DNA of 64,000 nucleotides from Curtobacterium sp. VKM Ac-1393. Its GTDB lineage: Bacteria > Actinomycetota > Actinomycetes > Actinomycetales > Microbacteriaceae. The stretch is taken from positions 558,001-622,000 of the forward strand of contig NZ_JADKRW010000002.1 in NCBI RefSeq assembly GCF_015350995.1. The letters are read 5' to 3'. Position numbers and translations under genes: made by a program. The notes below the pieces were generated by a model. That model saw nothing but the letters and a program-made list of their open reading frames with translations, did not search any database and was not told where the DNA came from. This document shows, piece by piece, positions 8,484 through 16,567 of this stretch. Position 1 is the stretch's first letter, and each line of letters begins with the position of its first letter.

Positions 8484-8521
8484 GAACGGCGTCTTTCCCC
8501 CACCGAACGGAGCACCGAACG

Positions 8522-8722
8522 ATGACCTTCCTCGCAGAAGCTGCTGAGCACGCCTCCGGGGCCCCGGCGTTCGTGTTCCCGCTCGTCGGTGCGCTGTTCT
8601 TCATCTTCCTGGGCTTCGTCACCTGGAGCTTCCGCGACGTGGCGTACCGCCACTCCCAGAAGTTCGAGGCCACCCGCCACCACGAGACGGGTGTCGACGA
8701 GTTCGGTCACACCAAGATCTGA
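8522..8722 (+). CDS. Small single-pass membrane protein
   Basis: A 66-residue protein of unknown function with one clear membrane segment ([20 protein letters not shown], about 15-35). A basic/polar cytoplasmic tail follows, with [19 protein letters not shown]. It lies between proA and nadD, 11 bp before nadD, so it is probably co-transcribed with nadD. It is too short for a catalytic domain; small membrane proteins of this type commonly accompany nadD in Microbacteriaceae (recollection, not checked). Confidence 0.75.
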   Translation: MTFLAEAAEHASGAPAFVFPLVGALFFIFLGFVTWSFRDVAYRHSQKFEATRHHETGVDEFGHTKI

Positions 8723-8733
8723 TCCGCCACTCG

Positions 8734-9333
8734 ATGCTCGAGAGCACCGGACGGCCGCGCATCGGGGTGATGGGCGGGACGTTCGACCCCATCCACCACG
8801 GTCACCTCGTCGCGGCGTCCGAGGTCGCCCGGGCGTTCGACCTGGACGAGGTCGTCTTCGTCCCCACCGGGCAGCCGTACATGAAGTCCGGCGTCACCGA
8901 TGCCGAGCACCGGTACCTGATGACGGTCATCGCGACCGCCTCGAACCCGATGTTCACGGTGAGCCGCGTCGACATCGACCGCCCCGGACCCACGTACACG
9001 GTCGACACGCTCCGCGACCTGCACGAACAGCGGCCCGACGCGCAGCTGGTCTTCATCTCCGGCGCAGACGCCGTTCAGCAGATTGTCGACTGGAAAGACC
9101 ATGATGGCCTCTGGGACCTCGCGCACTTCGTCGCCGTGACACGTCCGGGACACGACCTGAGCATCAGCGGACTCCCCGAGCGAGACGTAAGCTTGCTGGA
9201 AGTCCCCGCACTGGCCATCTCGTCGACCGACTGCCGTGACCGGGTGAGGCGTGGTTCCCCCGTCTGGTACCTGGTCCCCGACGGGGTCGTCCAGTACATC
9301 TCCAAGCACCACCTGTATCGGAGCGTTGCATGA
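8734..9333 (+). CDS. nadD: Nicotinate-nucleotide adenylyltransferase
   Basis: Transfers AMP from ATP to nicotinate mononucleotide, making deamido-NAD in NAD synthesis. At 199 residues it is of usual length. The nucleotidyltransferase motifs are [11 protein letters not shown] (14-24) near the N-terminus and ISSTDCR toward the C-terminus. The ATG at 8734 is 11 bp after the preceding gene. The 3' end overlaps the next gene by 4 bp (ATGA), so the two are translationally coupled. Confidence 0.96.
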   Translation: MLESTGRPRIGVMGGTFDPIHHGHLVAASEVARAFDLDEVVFVPTGQPYMKSGVTDAEHRYLMTVIATASNPMFTVSRVDIDRPGPTYTVDTLRDLHEQRPDAQLVFISGADAVQQIVDWKDHDGLWDLAHFVAVTRPGHDLSISGLPERDVSLLEVPALAISSTDCRDRVRRGSPVWYLVPDGVVQYISKHHLYRSVA

Positions 9334-10775
9334 GTTCGTCCGACGCGCAGCCGCCGCTGTCGCGGCGCCAGGCGCGCGAGCGGGAGCGTGCCGCCGCAGC
9401 CGGTTCGCAGCCCGTCACGCCGCCGCCGACCGTCGCCGCCCCTGACGAGCCGACCGACGAGCGTCGTCGGCCCGGCTCGCACGTGGCACCCGCCCCCGGG
9501 GGCCCGACGCAGACCAGTGCGCCCGCATCGGTGCCGTCCGTCCCGGTGTCCTCCGTCCCCGCCGCCGGCGTGTCGCCCTTCCCGCCGGCCTCGGCGACCG
9601 AGATCGTCCCCGGCAGCGGCGGACTGACCCGTCGGCAGATCCGTCAGCAGCGCGCAGCCCAGGACGGCGCGGTCCTGCCCGTCCCGCTCCAGAACCCCAC
9701 GCCCCAGTCGTCGGACCGCACCGTCGCGGACGTCCTCGGCTCGGTCGACGCGATCGAGCCCGCATCGGCCCCGCGTGCCGGAGACGACGACCGGCCCCGC
9801 GCCGAGATCCCGACCGTCCTCGACGATGCCGCGGTCGCCCAGGCGACGGAGGCCGACGGTTCCCCCGACGCTCTCGAGCCGCTCGACGAGGCCGCTGCGC
9901 ACGCCGAGGAGCCCCGCCGCCACCGTTCGACGTGGTCGCCGCCCGCCGAGGGCGAGTCCGCCGAGGGCGAGTCCGCCGAGGGCGAGTCCGCCGAGGGCGA
10001 GTCGGCCGACGTCGACCAGGCTGACGACGACGAGACGTCCGTCGACCACGCGGATCCCGCAGCCGCACCGACCGAGGTCGTCGACGTGCAGGCCCCTGTC
10101 GTCGCGCCGCTCCCGGTGGTCGCGGACCCCGCGGCGTCGACCCCGGCCGTGTTCCCGCTCTCGCTGGACCCCGAGGACGACCCCGAGGACGACGACACCA
10201 ACGAGGTCACGATCCCGGAGCCCGCCTCGGCTGCCGCGCCGACGGTCCCCGCGGCCTTCCAGCGGCCGTCCGAACCGAAGCCCCTGACCACGACCTTCGA
10301 GCCGCCCGTCGGACACTGGTCGCAGCAGGCGCACGACTCGAACGACGCCGAGGTGCACGACGACTCGACCGGCACCCGCCGGATCGCGGTCACCGACACG
10401 AACGCGATCATCCTGCCGAACTCAGCCCTGGCCGACCCGACGGGCGCCCTGAACGCGACGGGCGAGGTGATCCTCACCGGGTCCATCGACCTGCCCGCGT
10501 CGCTGTCGTCCACCGGGTCGCACCGACCGATCGACGGAGCCGAGGTCGACCGCCTGCTCGAGCAGCAGGACGAGCAGCCGGAGACCGACGCCAGCCCGGT
10601 CCGTGCCAGCCGCGCGGTGTCCAGTCACACCTCGACCCGCCAGGTCGTCCTCGCCGCCGCCAAGCCGAAGGAGTCGCGGACACCGCTCATCCTCGGTGTC
10701 ACGGTGGGTGCGGTCGGACTGGCAGCGGCAGGTGTCATCATCACCGCCCTCCTCACCACCCACATGGGCGGCTGA
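9330..10775 (+). CDS. Long disordered protein with one C-terminal membrane segment
   Basis: Function not recognised. Its 481 residues are mostly Pro/Ala/Ser/Asp-rich and probably disordered, with a short basic start ([16 protein letters not shown]) and a second basic motif ([13 protein letters not shown]). A single hydrophobic helix ([19 protein letters not shown]) lies about 20 residues from the C-terminus, leaving almost no outer domain. A perfect 15-bp repeat encodes AEGES four times. The gene sits between nadD and rsfS, a position often taken by a similar membrane-anchored protein in this family (recollection). Probably a tail-anchored envelope protein. Confidence 0.75.
   Translation: MSSSDAQPPLSRRQARERERAAAAGSQPVTPPPTVAAPDEPTDERRRPGSHVAPAPGGPTQTSAPASVPSVPVSSVPAAGVSPFPPASATEIVPGSGGLTRRQIRQQRAAQDGAVLPVPLQNPTPQSSDRTVADVLGSVDAIEPASAPRAGDDDRPRAEIPTVLDDAAVAQATEADGSPDALEPLDEAAAHAEEPRRHRSTWSPPAEGESAEGESAEGESAEGESADVDQADDDETSVDHADPAAAPTEVVDVQAPVVAPLPVVADPAASTPAVFPLSLDPEDDPEDDDTNEVTIPEPASAAAPTVPAAFQRPSEPKPLTTTFEPPVGHWSQQAHDSNDAEVHDDSTGTRRIAVTDTNAIILPNSALADPTGALNATGEVILTGSIDLPASLSSTGSHRPIDGAEVDRLLEQQDEQPETDASPVRASRAVSSHTSTRQVVLAAAKPKESRTPLILGVTVGAVGLAAAGVIITALLTTHMGG
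9945..10004 (+). repeat. Four 15-bp in-frame repeats (AEGES)
   Basis: gccgagggcgagtcc is repeated four times with one substitution in the last copy. The near-perfect identity suggests recent expansion by slippage, and frame is preserved. Confidence 0.9.
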
Positions 10776-10822
10776 CCGCTGCCGTCCCCGACGTCCGTCC
10801 TGCACCACCCCGCCACCCCGGC

Positions 10823-10852
10823 CTGGCCGCTGTCGGCGCGGTGGCTTATGAT
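10823..10852 (+). promoter_or_regulatory. Possible rsfS promoter
   Basis: TATGAT at 10847-10852 is a strong -10; ctggcc at 10823-10828 is a weak -35 at 18-bp spacing. The start codon is 55 nt downstream. Confidence 0.5.
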
Positions 10853-10906
10853 CGTGACCCACCAAGCGATCCGGCTCCCTGCCGGGTCGACGACCGGAAG
10901 GAATCC

Positions 10907-11284
10907 GTGACCGCCTCCACTCGCGCACTGGAACTCGTGCAGGCCGCCGCTCTCGCGGCGGATGCCAAGCAGGCCGAGGACCTCGTCGCGCTCGATGTGA
11001 CCGGGCCGTTGCAGCTCACGGACGTGTTCCTGCTCGCAACCGGTCGGAACGAGCGCAACGTGCAGTCCATCGCCGATGCCGTCGAGGAACGCCTCCTCGA
11101 GCTCGGCGCCAAGACCCTCCGTCGTGAAGGCCGGAGCGAGGGCCGCTGGGTCCTCATCGACTTCGGCGACGTCATCGTCCACGTCTTCCACGACGAGGAC
11201 CGTCAGTACTACTCGCTCGAGCGACTCTGGGCCGACTGCCCGACCATCTCGCTCGAGCTCCCGGTGGACCACACCGCCGCCTGA
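10907..11284 (+). CDS. rsfS: Ribosome silencing factor RsfS
   Basis: Binds ribosomal protein L14 and blocks subunit joining during starvation. The GTG at 10907 has a good ribosome-binding site (ggaagga) and gives 125 residues, the normal family size; an ATG at 10841 would add an unrelated 22-residue N-terminus. Family segments are DVTGPLQLTDVFLLATGRNERNVQSI and GRWVLIDFGDVIVHVFHDEDRQYYSLERLW. It is downstream of nadD, its usual genomic partner. Confidence 0.95.
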   Translation: MTASTRALELVQAAALAADAKQAEDLVALDVTGPLQLTDVFLLATGRNERNVQSIADAVEERLLELGAKTLRREGRSEGRWVLIDFGDVIVHVFHDEDRQYYSLERLWADCPTISLELPVDHTAA

Positions 11285-11404
11285 TCAGCGACGCGCCCGG
11301 GTGACGGCTTCGATTTCGTTGCCCGGCGTTCGCATGGTGTACGCTTCTATGGTGCCTCCGGGGAACCGGTTGGTACAAGAACAAGTGTTGCAGCAACACG
11401 AAAT

Positions 11405-11480
11405 GGGTCTGTGGCGCAGCTGGTAGCGCACCTGCATGGCATGCAGGGGGTCAGGGGTTCGAGTCCCCTCAGATCCACCA
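11405..11480 (+). tRNA. tRNA-Ala (anticodon GGC)
   Basis: Cloverleaf folds by eye: acceptor arms GGGTCTG / CAGATCC, D-arm with AGCTGGTAGC, anticodon stem CCTGC / GCAGG around loop ATGGCAT, T-arm with GGTTCGAGTCC. The anticodon is GGC (alanine). The 3' CCA is encoded (11478-11480). Confidence 0.95.
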
Positions 11481-11482
11481 AC

Positions 11483-11516
11483 AACCCCCGTCGTTCCCCG
11501 GAACGGCGGGGGTTTT
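11483..11516 (+). terminator. Terminator after tRNA-Ala
   Basis: A 14-bp stem (aacccccgtcgttc / gaacggcgggggtt, one G-T pair) with a cccg loop and a TTTT tail, directly after the tRNA. Confidence 0.85.
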
Positions 11517-11546
11517 CTCGTGGTGCGGGTGGCTGCACGCGCCCGA

Positions 11547-11552
11547 TACGCT
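11547..11552 (+). promoter_or_regulatory. -10 box of the aldose epimerase gene
   Basis: TACGCT ends 6 nt before the ATG at 11559, giving a leaderless transcript for galM-pabB. Confidence 0.5.
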
Positions 11553-11558
11553 GAGCGC

Positions 11559-12482
11559 ATGAGCAACGACGCGCCGCTGTCCGGGACCCCGCTGACGATC
11601 TCCGCTGCCGGGTACACGGCAGACATCGCCACGGTCGGTGCGACGCTGCGGACGCTCCGTCACGAGGGCCGCGACCTCGTCGTGCCGTTCGACGCCGACG
11701 AGGTCCGTCCGGCGTTCCGCGGTGCCGTGCTCGCCCCGTGGCCGAACCGGGTCGTCGACGGCAAGTACACCTTCGGCGGCGTCGACCACGAACTCGCGCT
11801 CACCGAGCCCGCGCGCCACCACGCCCTGCACGGACTCGTCGCCTGGACCGACTTCGGCGTCCAGGCCCAGGAGCCCGACCGCGTGGTGCTCGCCACCACC
11901 GTGCAGGCCCAGGCGGGCTACCCGTACCGTGTCGAGGTCATGGTCGAGTACCGGCTGGACGACGCCGGCCTGCACACGACGATCACCGGCACGAACTCCA
12001 GCGCGGACGACGCCCCGTGGGGGACCGGCCCGCACCCGTACCTGGTCGCCGGCGCCGGCACGGTGGACGACTGGACGCTCACCCTGCCCGCGGCCGAGGT
12101 GCTCGAGGTCACGCCCGACCGGCTGATCCCGACCGACCTGGTGCCCGTGCACGACGAGTTCGACCTGCGCACCGCCACACGCATCGGCGACCGGTTCATC
12201 GACCACGCCTTCACCGGCTTCGACCGCGACGCCGACGGGGTCGCCACCATCACCCTGACCGCGGCGGACGGCCGCGGTGTCCGCGCGACCTTCGGTCCGG
12301 AGTGCCCGTGGGTGCAGGTGCACACGGCCGACCACGTGGTCCCCGAGTACCACCGCGCCGGGCTGGCGGTCGAGCCGATGACGTGCGCCCCCGACGCCTT
12401 CAACGACGGTGTCGACCGCGGTCTCGTAGTGCTCGCCCCGGGTGCCTCGCACGCCGCCGCATGGACGATCTCGGCGATCTGA
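11559..12482 (+). CDS. galM: Aldose 1-epimerase family protein
   Basis: Interconverts alpha and beta anomers of aldoses (galactose mutarotase family) in the cytoplasm. The 307-residue beta-sandwich protein shows the family's substrate-binding layout: PWPNRVVDGKY near 65-75, HHALHGLV with the catalytic-region histidines, GPHPYL in the middle and a C-terminal VEPMTCAPDAFND. This last segment is characteristic of the family branch that acts on diverse sugars, so the exact sugar is open. The start codon has a -10 box 6 nt upstream. The 3' end overlaps pabB by 22 bp. Confidence 0.9.
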   Translation: MSNDAPLSGTPLTISAAGYTADIATVGATLRTLRHEGRDLVVPFDADEVRPAFRGAVLAPWPNRVVDGKYTFGGVDHELALTEPARHHALHGLVAWTDFGVQAQEPDRVVLATTVQAQAGYPYRVEVMVEYRLDDAGLHTTITGTNSSADDAPWGTGPHPYLVAGAGTVDDWTLTLPAAEVLEVTPDRLIPTDLVPVHDEFDLRTATRIGDRFIDHAFTGFDRDADGVATITLTAADGRGVRATFGPECPWVQVHTADHVVPEYHRAGLAVEPMTCAPDAFNDGVDRGLVVLAPGASHAAAWTISAI

Positions 12483-14002
12483 CCGGTCCGTCGGCCGGCG
12501 CCCGCATCGAGGTCCGCCGGCTCGATCCGGTCCCCGACCTCGGCACGATGGCCGCACGGACCGGCGGCGACCTGGTCTGGCTCGACTCCGCGTTGCCGGA
12601 CGGCGCGCCGGACACCGCACGACCACGCGCTCGGTGGTCGGTCCTGGCGTGGACGGACGGCCCGTTCCGGGCACGGTTCCGCCACCAGGACCGGCGGGCG
12701 TCCGTCGACGTCGCCACGCCCGCCACCCGGTGGTTCGGTCCGTCGTCCACTGACGACCGTCCGGCCTTCGCCGTGCTGGCGGAGCTGCTGAACCGAACGC
12801 CGCAGCTGCCCGAGCCGATCGCCGGCTGTGGCTTCGCGCTCGGCTGGATCGGGTTCCTCGGGTACGAGCTCGGTCGCGAATCCGGCGGCCCGGACCGGAC
12901 CGCCGACGGTCACGCCGATGCCGACCTGCGGTTCGTGGACCGCGCCGTGGTCGTCGACCACACCGGCGGCGTCTGGGCGCTGACGCTCGTTGCCGACTCG
13001 GAACCGGCGGCCAGCGCGCAGAACCGGGTGTGGCTCGAGACGGTGACCGGGGCGCCGTCGCGGGCCGACGTGGCGGACGCGGCCAAGGGCCTCCCGGCCG
13101 GGGGGTCAGCGGCGACCGGACGCGAGTCGCGCGCGGACTACGAACGCGCGGTCGACGCGTGCCGCGCCGAGATCCGCGAGGGCAACGCGTTCCAGGTCTG
13201 CCTCACCACCTCGTTCTCCGTGCCCCGTGCGGACCGGGAGGCCCGGGCCGACCCCGGTGCGGATCCGCAACTGGATGACCCGCACCTGTCCGACTACTTG
13301 CGGATGCGGGCGTCGGACCCCGTCCCGTTCGGTGCGTACCTGCGGCTCGGCCCGCTGCGCGTGGCGAGCCGGTCGCCGGAGCGGTTCCTGCGGATCGACG
13401 CGGACGGGAGCGTGCTGGCGGAGCCGATCAAGGGCACGCGGCGGCGACTCGCCGACGCTGCCGCCGACGCGGCCGTGCGGGACGACCTCGCGGTGAGTGC
13501 CAAGGACCGTGCCGAGAACGTGATGATCGTCGACCTGCTGCGGAACGACCTGCTGCGGACGGCGATCCCGGGGTCGGTGCACGTCGAGCGGCTGTGCGAG
13601 GTCGAGACGTACGCGAGCGTGCACCAGATGGTCTCCACGATCGGTGCCGTGCTGCCGACGGGGACGTCACGGGCGGACGTGGTGCTGGCGGCGTTCCCTC
13701 CTGGGTCGATGACCGGGGCACCGAAGATCAGCGCGATGGTGATCGCCGACCGGCTCGAGGGGGCGCCGCGCGGGGTGTACTCGGGCGTGATCGGGTACTT
13801 CTCGGCGAGCGGGGCGGTCGACCTGTCGGTGGTGATCCGGACACTGGTGACGGTGGTGGACGCCTCGGGCCGGGTCCGGTCGCGGACCCTCGGGGCCGGG
13901 GGAGCGGTGACGTGGTCGTCGGTGGCGGCGGACGAGGCGGACGAGGTCGTGACGAAGACGCGGTCGGTGTTGGGGAGCGTGGGGGCAGCGGCGCACTGGT
14001 GA
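12461..14002 (+). CDS. pabB: Aminodeoxychorismate synthase component I (PabB-like)
   Basis: Chorismate-binding enzyme that makes 4-amino-4-deoxychorismate for folate synthesis. At 513 residues, the C-terminal half carries the family signature: FQVCLTTSF, EPIKGTRRR, DRAENVMIVDLLRNDL and PPGSMTGAPKISAM. The N-terminal part is more variable, as usual. No glutaminase subunit (PabA) is encoded nearby, so ammonia would be supplied by a partner elsewhere. Anthranilate synthase component I is the main alternative, but the DLLRNDL/TGAPK pattern and a PabC-like gene at 36-37 kb favour folate. It overlaps galM by 22 bp. Confidence 0.85.
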   Translation: MDDLGDLTGPSAGARIEVRRLDPVPDLGTMAARTGGDLVWLDSALPDGAPDTARPRARWSVLAWTDGPFRARFRHQDRRASVDVATPATRWFGPSSTDDRPAFAVLAELLNRTPQLPEPIAGCGFALGWIGFLGYELGRESGGPDRTADGHADADLRFVDRAVVVDHTGGVWALTLVADSEPAASAQNRVWLETVTGAPSRADVADAAKGLPAGGSAATGRESRADYERAVDACRAEIREGNAFQVCLTTSFSVPRADREARADPGADPQLDDPHLSDYLRMRASDPVPFGAYLRLGPLRVASRSPERFLRIDADGSVLAEPIKGTRRRLADAAADAAVRDDLAVSAKDRAENVMIVDLLRNDLLRTAIPGSVHVERLCEVETYASVHQMVSTIGAVLPTGTSRADVVLAAFPPGSMTGAPKISAMVIADRLEGAPRGVYSGVIGYFSASGAVDLSVVIRTLVTVVDASGRVRSRTLGAGGAVTWSSVAADEADEVVTKTRSVLGSVGAAAHW

Positions 14003-14051
14003 CCTGATCGAACAGGAGTTCGACTCGGTTGTCCACAGATGTCGGACGTGA

Positions 14052-14083
14052 TTGACATCATCGAACACATGTTCGAATATGAG
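14052..14083 (+). promoter_or_regulatory. LexA-controlled promoter of the mutasome operon
   Basis: A perfect SOS box of the mycobacterial/Bacillus type, TCGAAC-N4-GTTCGA, spans 14061-14076. It lies between TTGACA (14052-14057) and TATGAG (14078-14083), so bound LexA would block polymerase. The ATG at 14087 follows the -10 by 3 nt, so the first product is probably translated from a leaderless or near-leaderless transcript. Confidence 0.85.
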
Positions 14084-14086
14084 GGC

Positions 14087-14920
14087 ATGCAGACGGCGGC
14101 GACACTCCGGTCGCCCGGCCCGGATCGGGTCGGGCGGAGCGGTGCGGCGCGCGGGGGTGCCGGTGCAGCCCGCGGGGGTGTCGGTGCTGCGCGTGGGGGT
14201 GGCGCAGACCACCTCGGCGACGCCCGAGCGGCGCTCGACCGCATCACGTCCCTGCGGTCGCGGGTCACCGACATGGAGTCCACGCGTGTCGACACCGCGG
14301 GGCTGCCGACCGCCTCCGCGCTCGAACCCCTGCTGCCCGGCGGTGCGATCCGCGTCGGTGGGACCTACGCAGTCCCCGAGTCGGTGCTGCTCGCGATCAC
14401 CATGCTACAGGCGGCCTCGGCATCCGGTGCGTGGTGCGCGGTCGTCGGTGTGCCGTCGTTCGGGATCGAGGCCGCCGCCGCTGCGGGGATCGACCTCGAG
14501 CGGCTCGTGCTCGTCCCCGACCCGGGCGACCAGTGGCTCGCGGTGACCGCGGCGATGGCCGACGTCGCCCAGATCGTGCTCACCCGACCCCTCGGACGCA
14601 TCGTGCCGGGCGACATTGCACGGCTGTCGGCCCGGCTCCGGCAACGCGGCGGCGCCCTCGTCGCACTCGGCTCCTGGCCGGGTGCCGACGTCACGTTGCG
14701 GATCACGTCGTCGGTGTGGAGCGGGATCGGGCAGGGGCACGGGCACCTGACCGAGCGTCGTGCCACCGTGACGGCGACCGGCCGCGCGGGCGCTATGCGT
14801 CCCACGAGCACTGAGCTGCTCCTGCCTGCGGCCGACGGCTCGGTCCGGGCAGCCACCCCGGTGCCGACGGTCGGGTCGGGCGACACCCGGGTCCTGCGGC
14901 CCGTGGCGGTGGCGTCGTGA
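14087..14920 (+). CDS. imuA': ImuA'-like RecA-fold protein of the SOS mutasome
   Basis: Accessory protein of damage-induced mutagenesis. In mycobacteria ImuA' contacts ImuB and is required with DnaE2. Identification rests mainly on its place directly before imuB and dnaE2, plus a RecA-like segment (LLPGGAIRVGGTYAVPES, AWCAVVGVPSFGIEAAAAAGID). The Walker A lysine/threonine motif is missing, so ATP hydrolysis is doubtful. The start is set at 14087 because the LexA box and -10 lie over any earlier start (ATG 14039). Residues about 15-38 form a Gly/Ala/Arg-rich triplicated 21-bp repeat. The 3' end overlaps imuB by 4 bp (GTGA). Confidence 0.8.
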   Translation: MQTAATLRSPGPDRVGRSGAARGGAGAARGGVGAARGGGADHLGDARAALDRITSLRSRVTDMESTRVDTAGLPTASALEPLLPGGAIRVGGTYAVPESVLLAITMLQAASASGAWCAVVGVPSFGIEAAAAAGIDLERLVLVPDPGDQWLAVTAAMADVAQIVLTRPLGRIVPGDIARLSARLRQRGGALVALGSWPGADVTLRITSSVWSGIGQGHGHLTERRATVTATGRAGAMRPTSTELLLPAADGSVRAATPVPTVGSGDTRVLRPVAVAS

Positions 14921-16545
14921 TCGCCCCGGGGCGTGTGCGCGCCGACGCGCTCGCCCGCGGTGGTGCGCTGCCCGAGCCGCCGCCGACCCGCACCGTCGTG
15001 CTCTGGTGCCCGGACTGGCCGGTGATCGCGGCTGCCCGCGCGGCCGGTGTGCCACCGGAGCAGCCCATCGCCCTGGTCGCGAAGGGGCTGGTGTTCGCCA
15101 GCTCCGGGTCCGCCCGGCAGCACGGCGTCGTCCGCGGGCTGCGCGTGCGCGAGGCACAGGCGCGCTGTCCGGACCTCGTCGTGCAGCCCTACGACGACGC
15201 CCTCGACCACCGTGCGTTCGAACCCGTCATCCGCGCGGTCGAGGCGGCCGTCCCCGGGGTCGAGGTGCTCCGTCCCGGCACCCTCGCCCTGCGTGCCCGC
15301 GGTCCGGCGCGGTACTACGGCGGCGAGCGGGCGGCCGCGGCGACCCTGGCGGGGATCGCGGCCGACCACGGCGCGCCGGCGGTGCGGGCAGGAGTGGCGG
15401 ACACACCGTTCGCGGCGGAGCAGGCAGCACGGGCCCGGCCGGTGCGTCCCGGTGAACGGGTGCGGATCGTGCCGGTCGCCGGGTCGTCGGACTTCCTCGC
15501 CGCGCTGCCCCTGGGCGTGCTCGGCGACCCCGAGCTCGCGACCGTGCTCGACCGGCTCGGGATCACCACGCTGGGGGCGTTCGCGGCGCTCAGCGACGAG
15601 CAGGTCCGCGACCGGTTCGGGGTTCCCGGTGCGTTCCTGCACCGGTTGGCTGGTGGGCGGGACCCGCGGGAGATCTCGGCGCGCGCGATCCCGCCCGAGC
15701 TCCGGATCGAGGCCGCGTTCGAGCCCCCGCTCGACCGGGCTGACCAGATCGCGTTCGCGTTCCGGCGCTCCGCCGACGACTTCGCCGCCCGGCTCCGAGC
15801 CGCCGGTCTGGTCGCGACGACCATCCGGGTGGGGATCGTCGACGAGCGGGACATCCTGCTCGAGCGCACCTGGGCGCACCCGCGCTGGTTCGACGCCGCC
15901 GACGTCGTCGACCGGGTGCGCTGGCAGCTCGCCGGCGGGGTCGACCCGACCGGGCTCGAGGCCCCCGTCACCTCGGTCGTGCTCGAACCGGTCGCCGTCG
16001 ACGACATGGCGAACCACGAGCGCGGACTGTGGGGGTCCGGGCCGGACGAACGCGTGCACCACGGTCTCGCGCGGATCCAGGGCATGGTTGGGCACGACGG
16101 GGTGGTGAGCCCGCGCGTCGGTGGTGGCCGGACCCTGTCCGAGCGGGTGGTGCTCGTGCCCTGGGGCGACGCCCCACCCGGTGGTGAGCGTGCCCTGGCC
16201 GCCGTGCGCGACCGACCGTGGCCGGGCAAGCTGCCCGGCCCACCGCCCGCCACCGTCCTCGAGCGCCCCCGGCCGGTCGACGTGGTCTCCGGCGACGGCG
16301 AGAGTGTCGACGTCGACGACCGCGGTGCGCTGTCCGGTGTCCCCGAACTGTTCCGAGCCGAGGGCGATCGGGGCGGCGGGTTCGCACCCGTCACGGCCTG
16401 GGCCGGACCGTGGCCGCTCGTCGTGCGCTGGTGGGAGTCCGGTGGCCGACGACTGCACCGCCTGCAGCTCGTCGACGCCGAGGGGCGTGCCTGGTACCTC
16501 GTGCTGGCCGACCACCGCTGGTGGGCGGAGGCGATCGCCACGTGA
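14917..16545 (+). CDS. imuB: ImuB, Y-family polymerase-like mutasome hub
   Basis: Y-family DNA polymerase homologue that acts as a scaffold linking DnaE2 to the beta clamp. In its 542 residues the first catalytic motif reads LWCPDWPVIAAARA in place of the usual DxDxFFA, and the second acidic motif (normally SxDE) is replaced by RPGTLALR. It therefore should not polymerise, as known for mycobacterial ImuB. A helix-hairpin-helix region (LDRLGITTLGAFAALSDEQV) and the little-finger domain follow. GTG start overlaps imuA' by 4 bp; dnaE2 begins 22 bp after the stop. Confidence 0.9.
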   Translation: MIAPGRVRADALARGGALPEPPPTRTVVLWCPDWPVIAAARAAGVPPEQPIALVAKGLVFASSGSARQHGVVRGLRVREAQARCPDLVVQPYDDALDHRAFEPVIRAVEAAVPGVEVLRPGTLALRARGPARYYGGERAAAATLAGIAADHGAPAVRAGVADTPFAAEQAARARPVRPGERVRIVPVAGSSDFLAALPLGVLGDPELATVLDRLGITTLGAFAALSDEQVRDRFGVPGAFLHRLAGGRDPREISARAIPPELRIEAAFEPPLDRADQIAFAFRRSADDFAARLRAAGLVATTIRVGIVDERDILLERTWAHPRWFDAADVVDRVRWQLAGGVDPTGLEAPVTSVVLEPVAVDDMANHERGLWGSGPDERVHHGLARIQGMVGHDGVVSPRVGGGRTLSERVVLVPWGDAPPGGERALAAVRDRPWPGKLPGPPPATVLERPRPVDVVSGDGESVDVDDRGALSGVPELFRAEGDRGGGFAPVTAWAGPWPLVVRWWESGGRRLHRLQLVDAEGRAWYLVLADHRWWAEAIAT

Positions 16546-16567
16546 ACCGATCCGGAAGCAGGACCTG

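Noticed and set aside
11405..11520. tRNA-Ala as an integration site
   Set aside because: No integrase, no duplicated tRNA 3' end and no foreign genes follow; a normal terminator does.
14039..14086. ATG at 14039 as the start of imuA'
   Set aside because: The -35, LexA box and -10 all lie downstream of this codon, so it would not be transcribed from the evident promoter.
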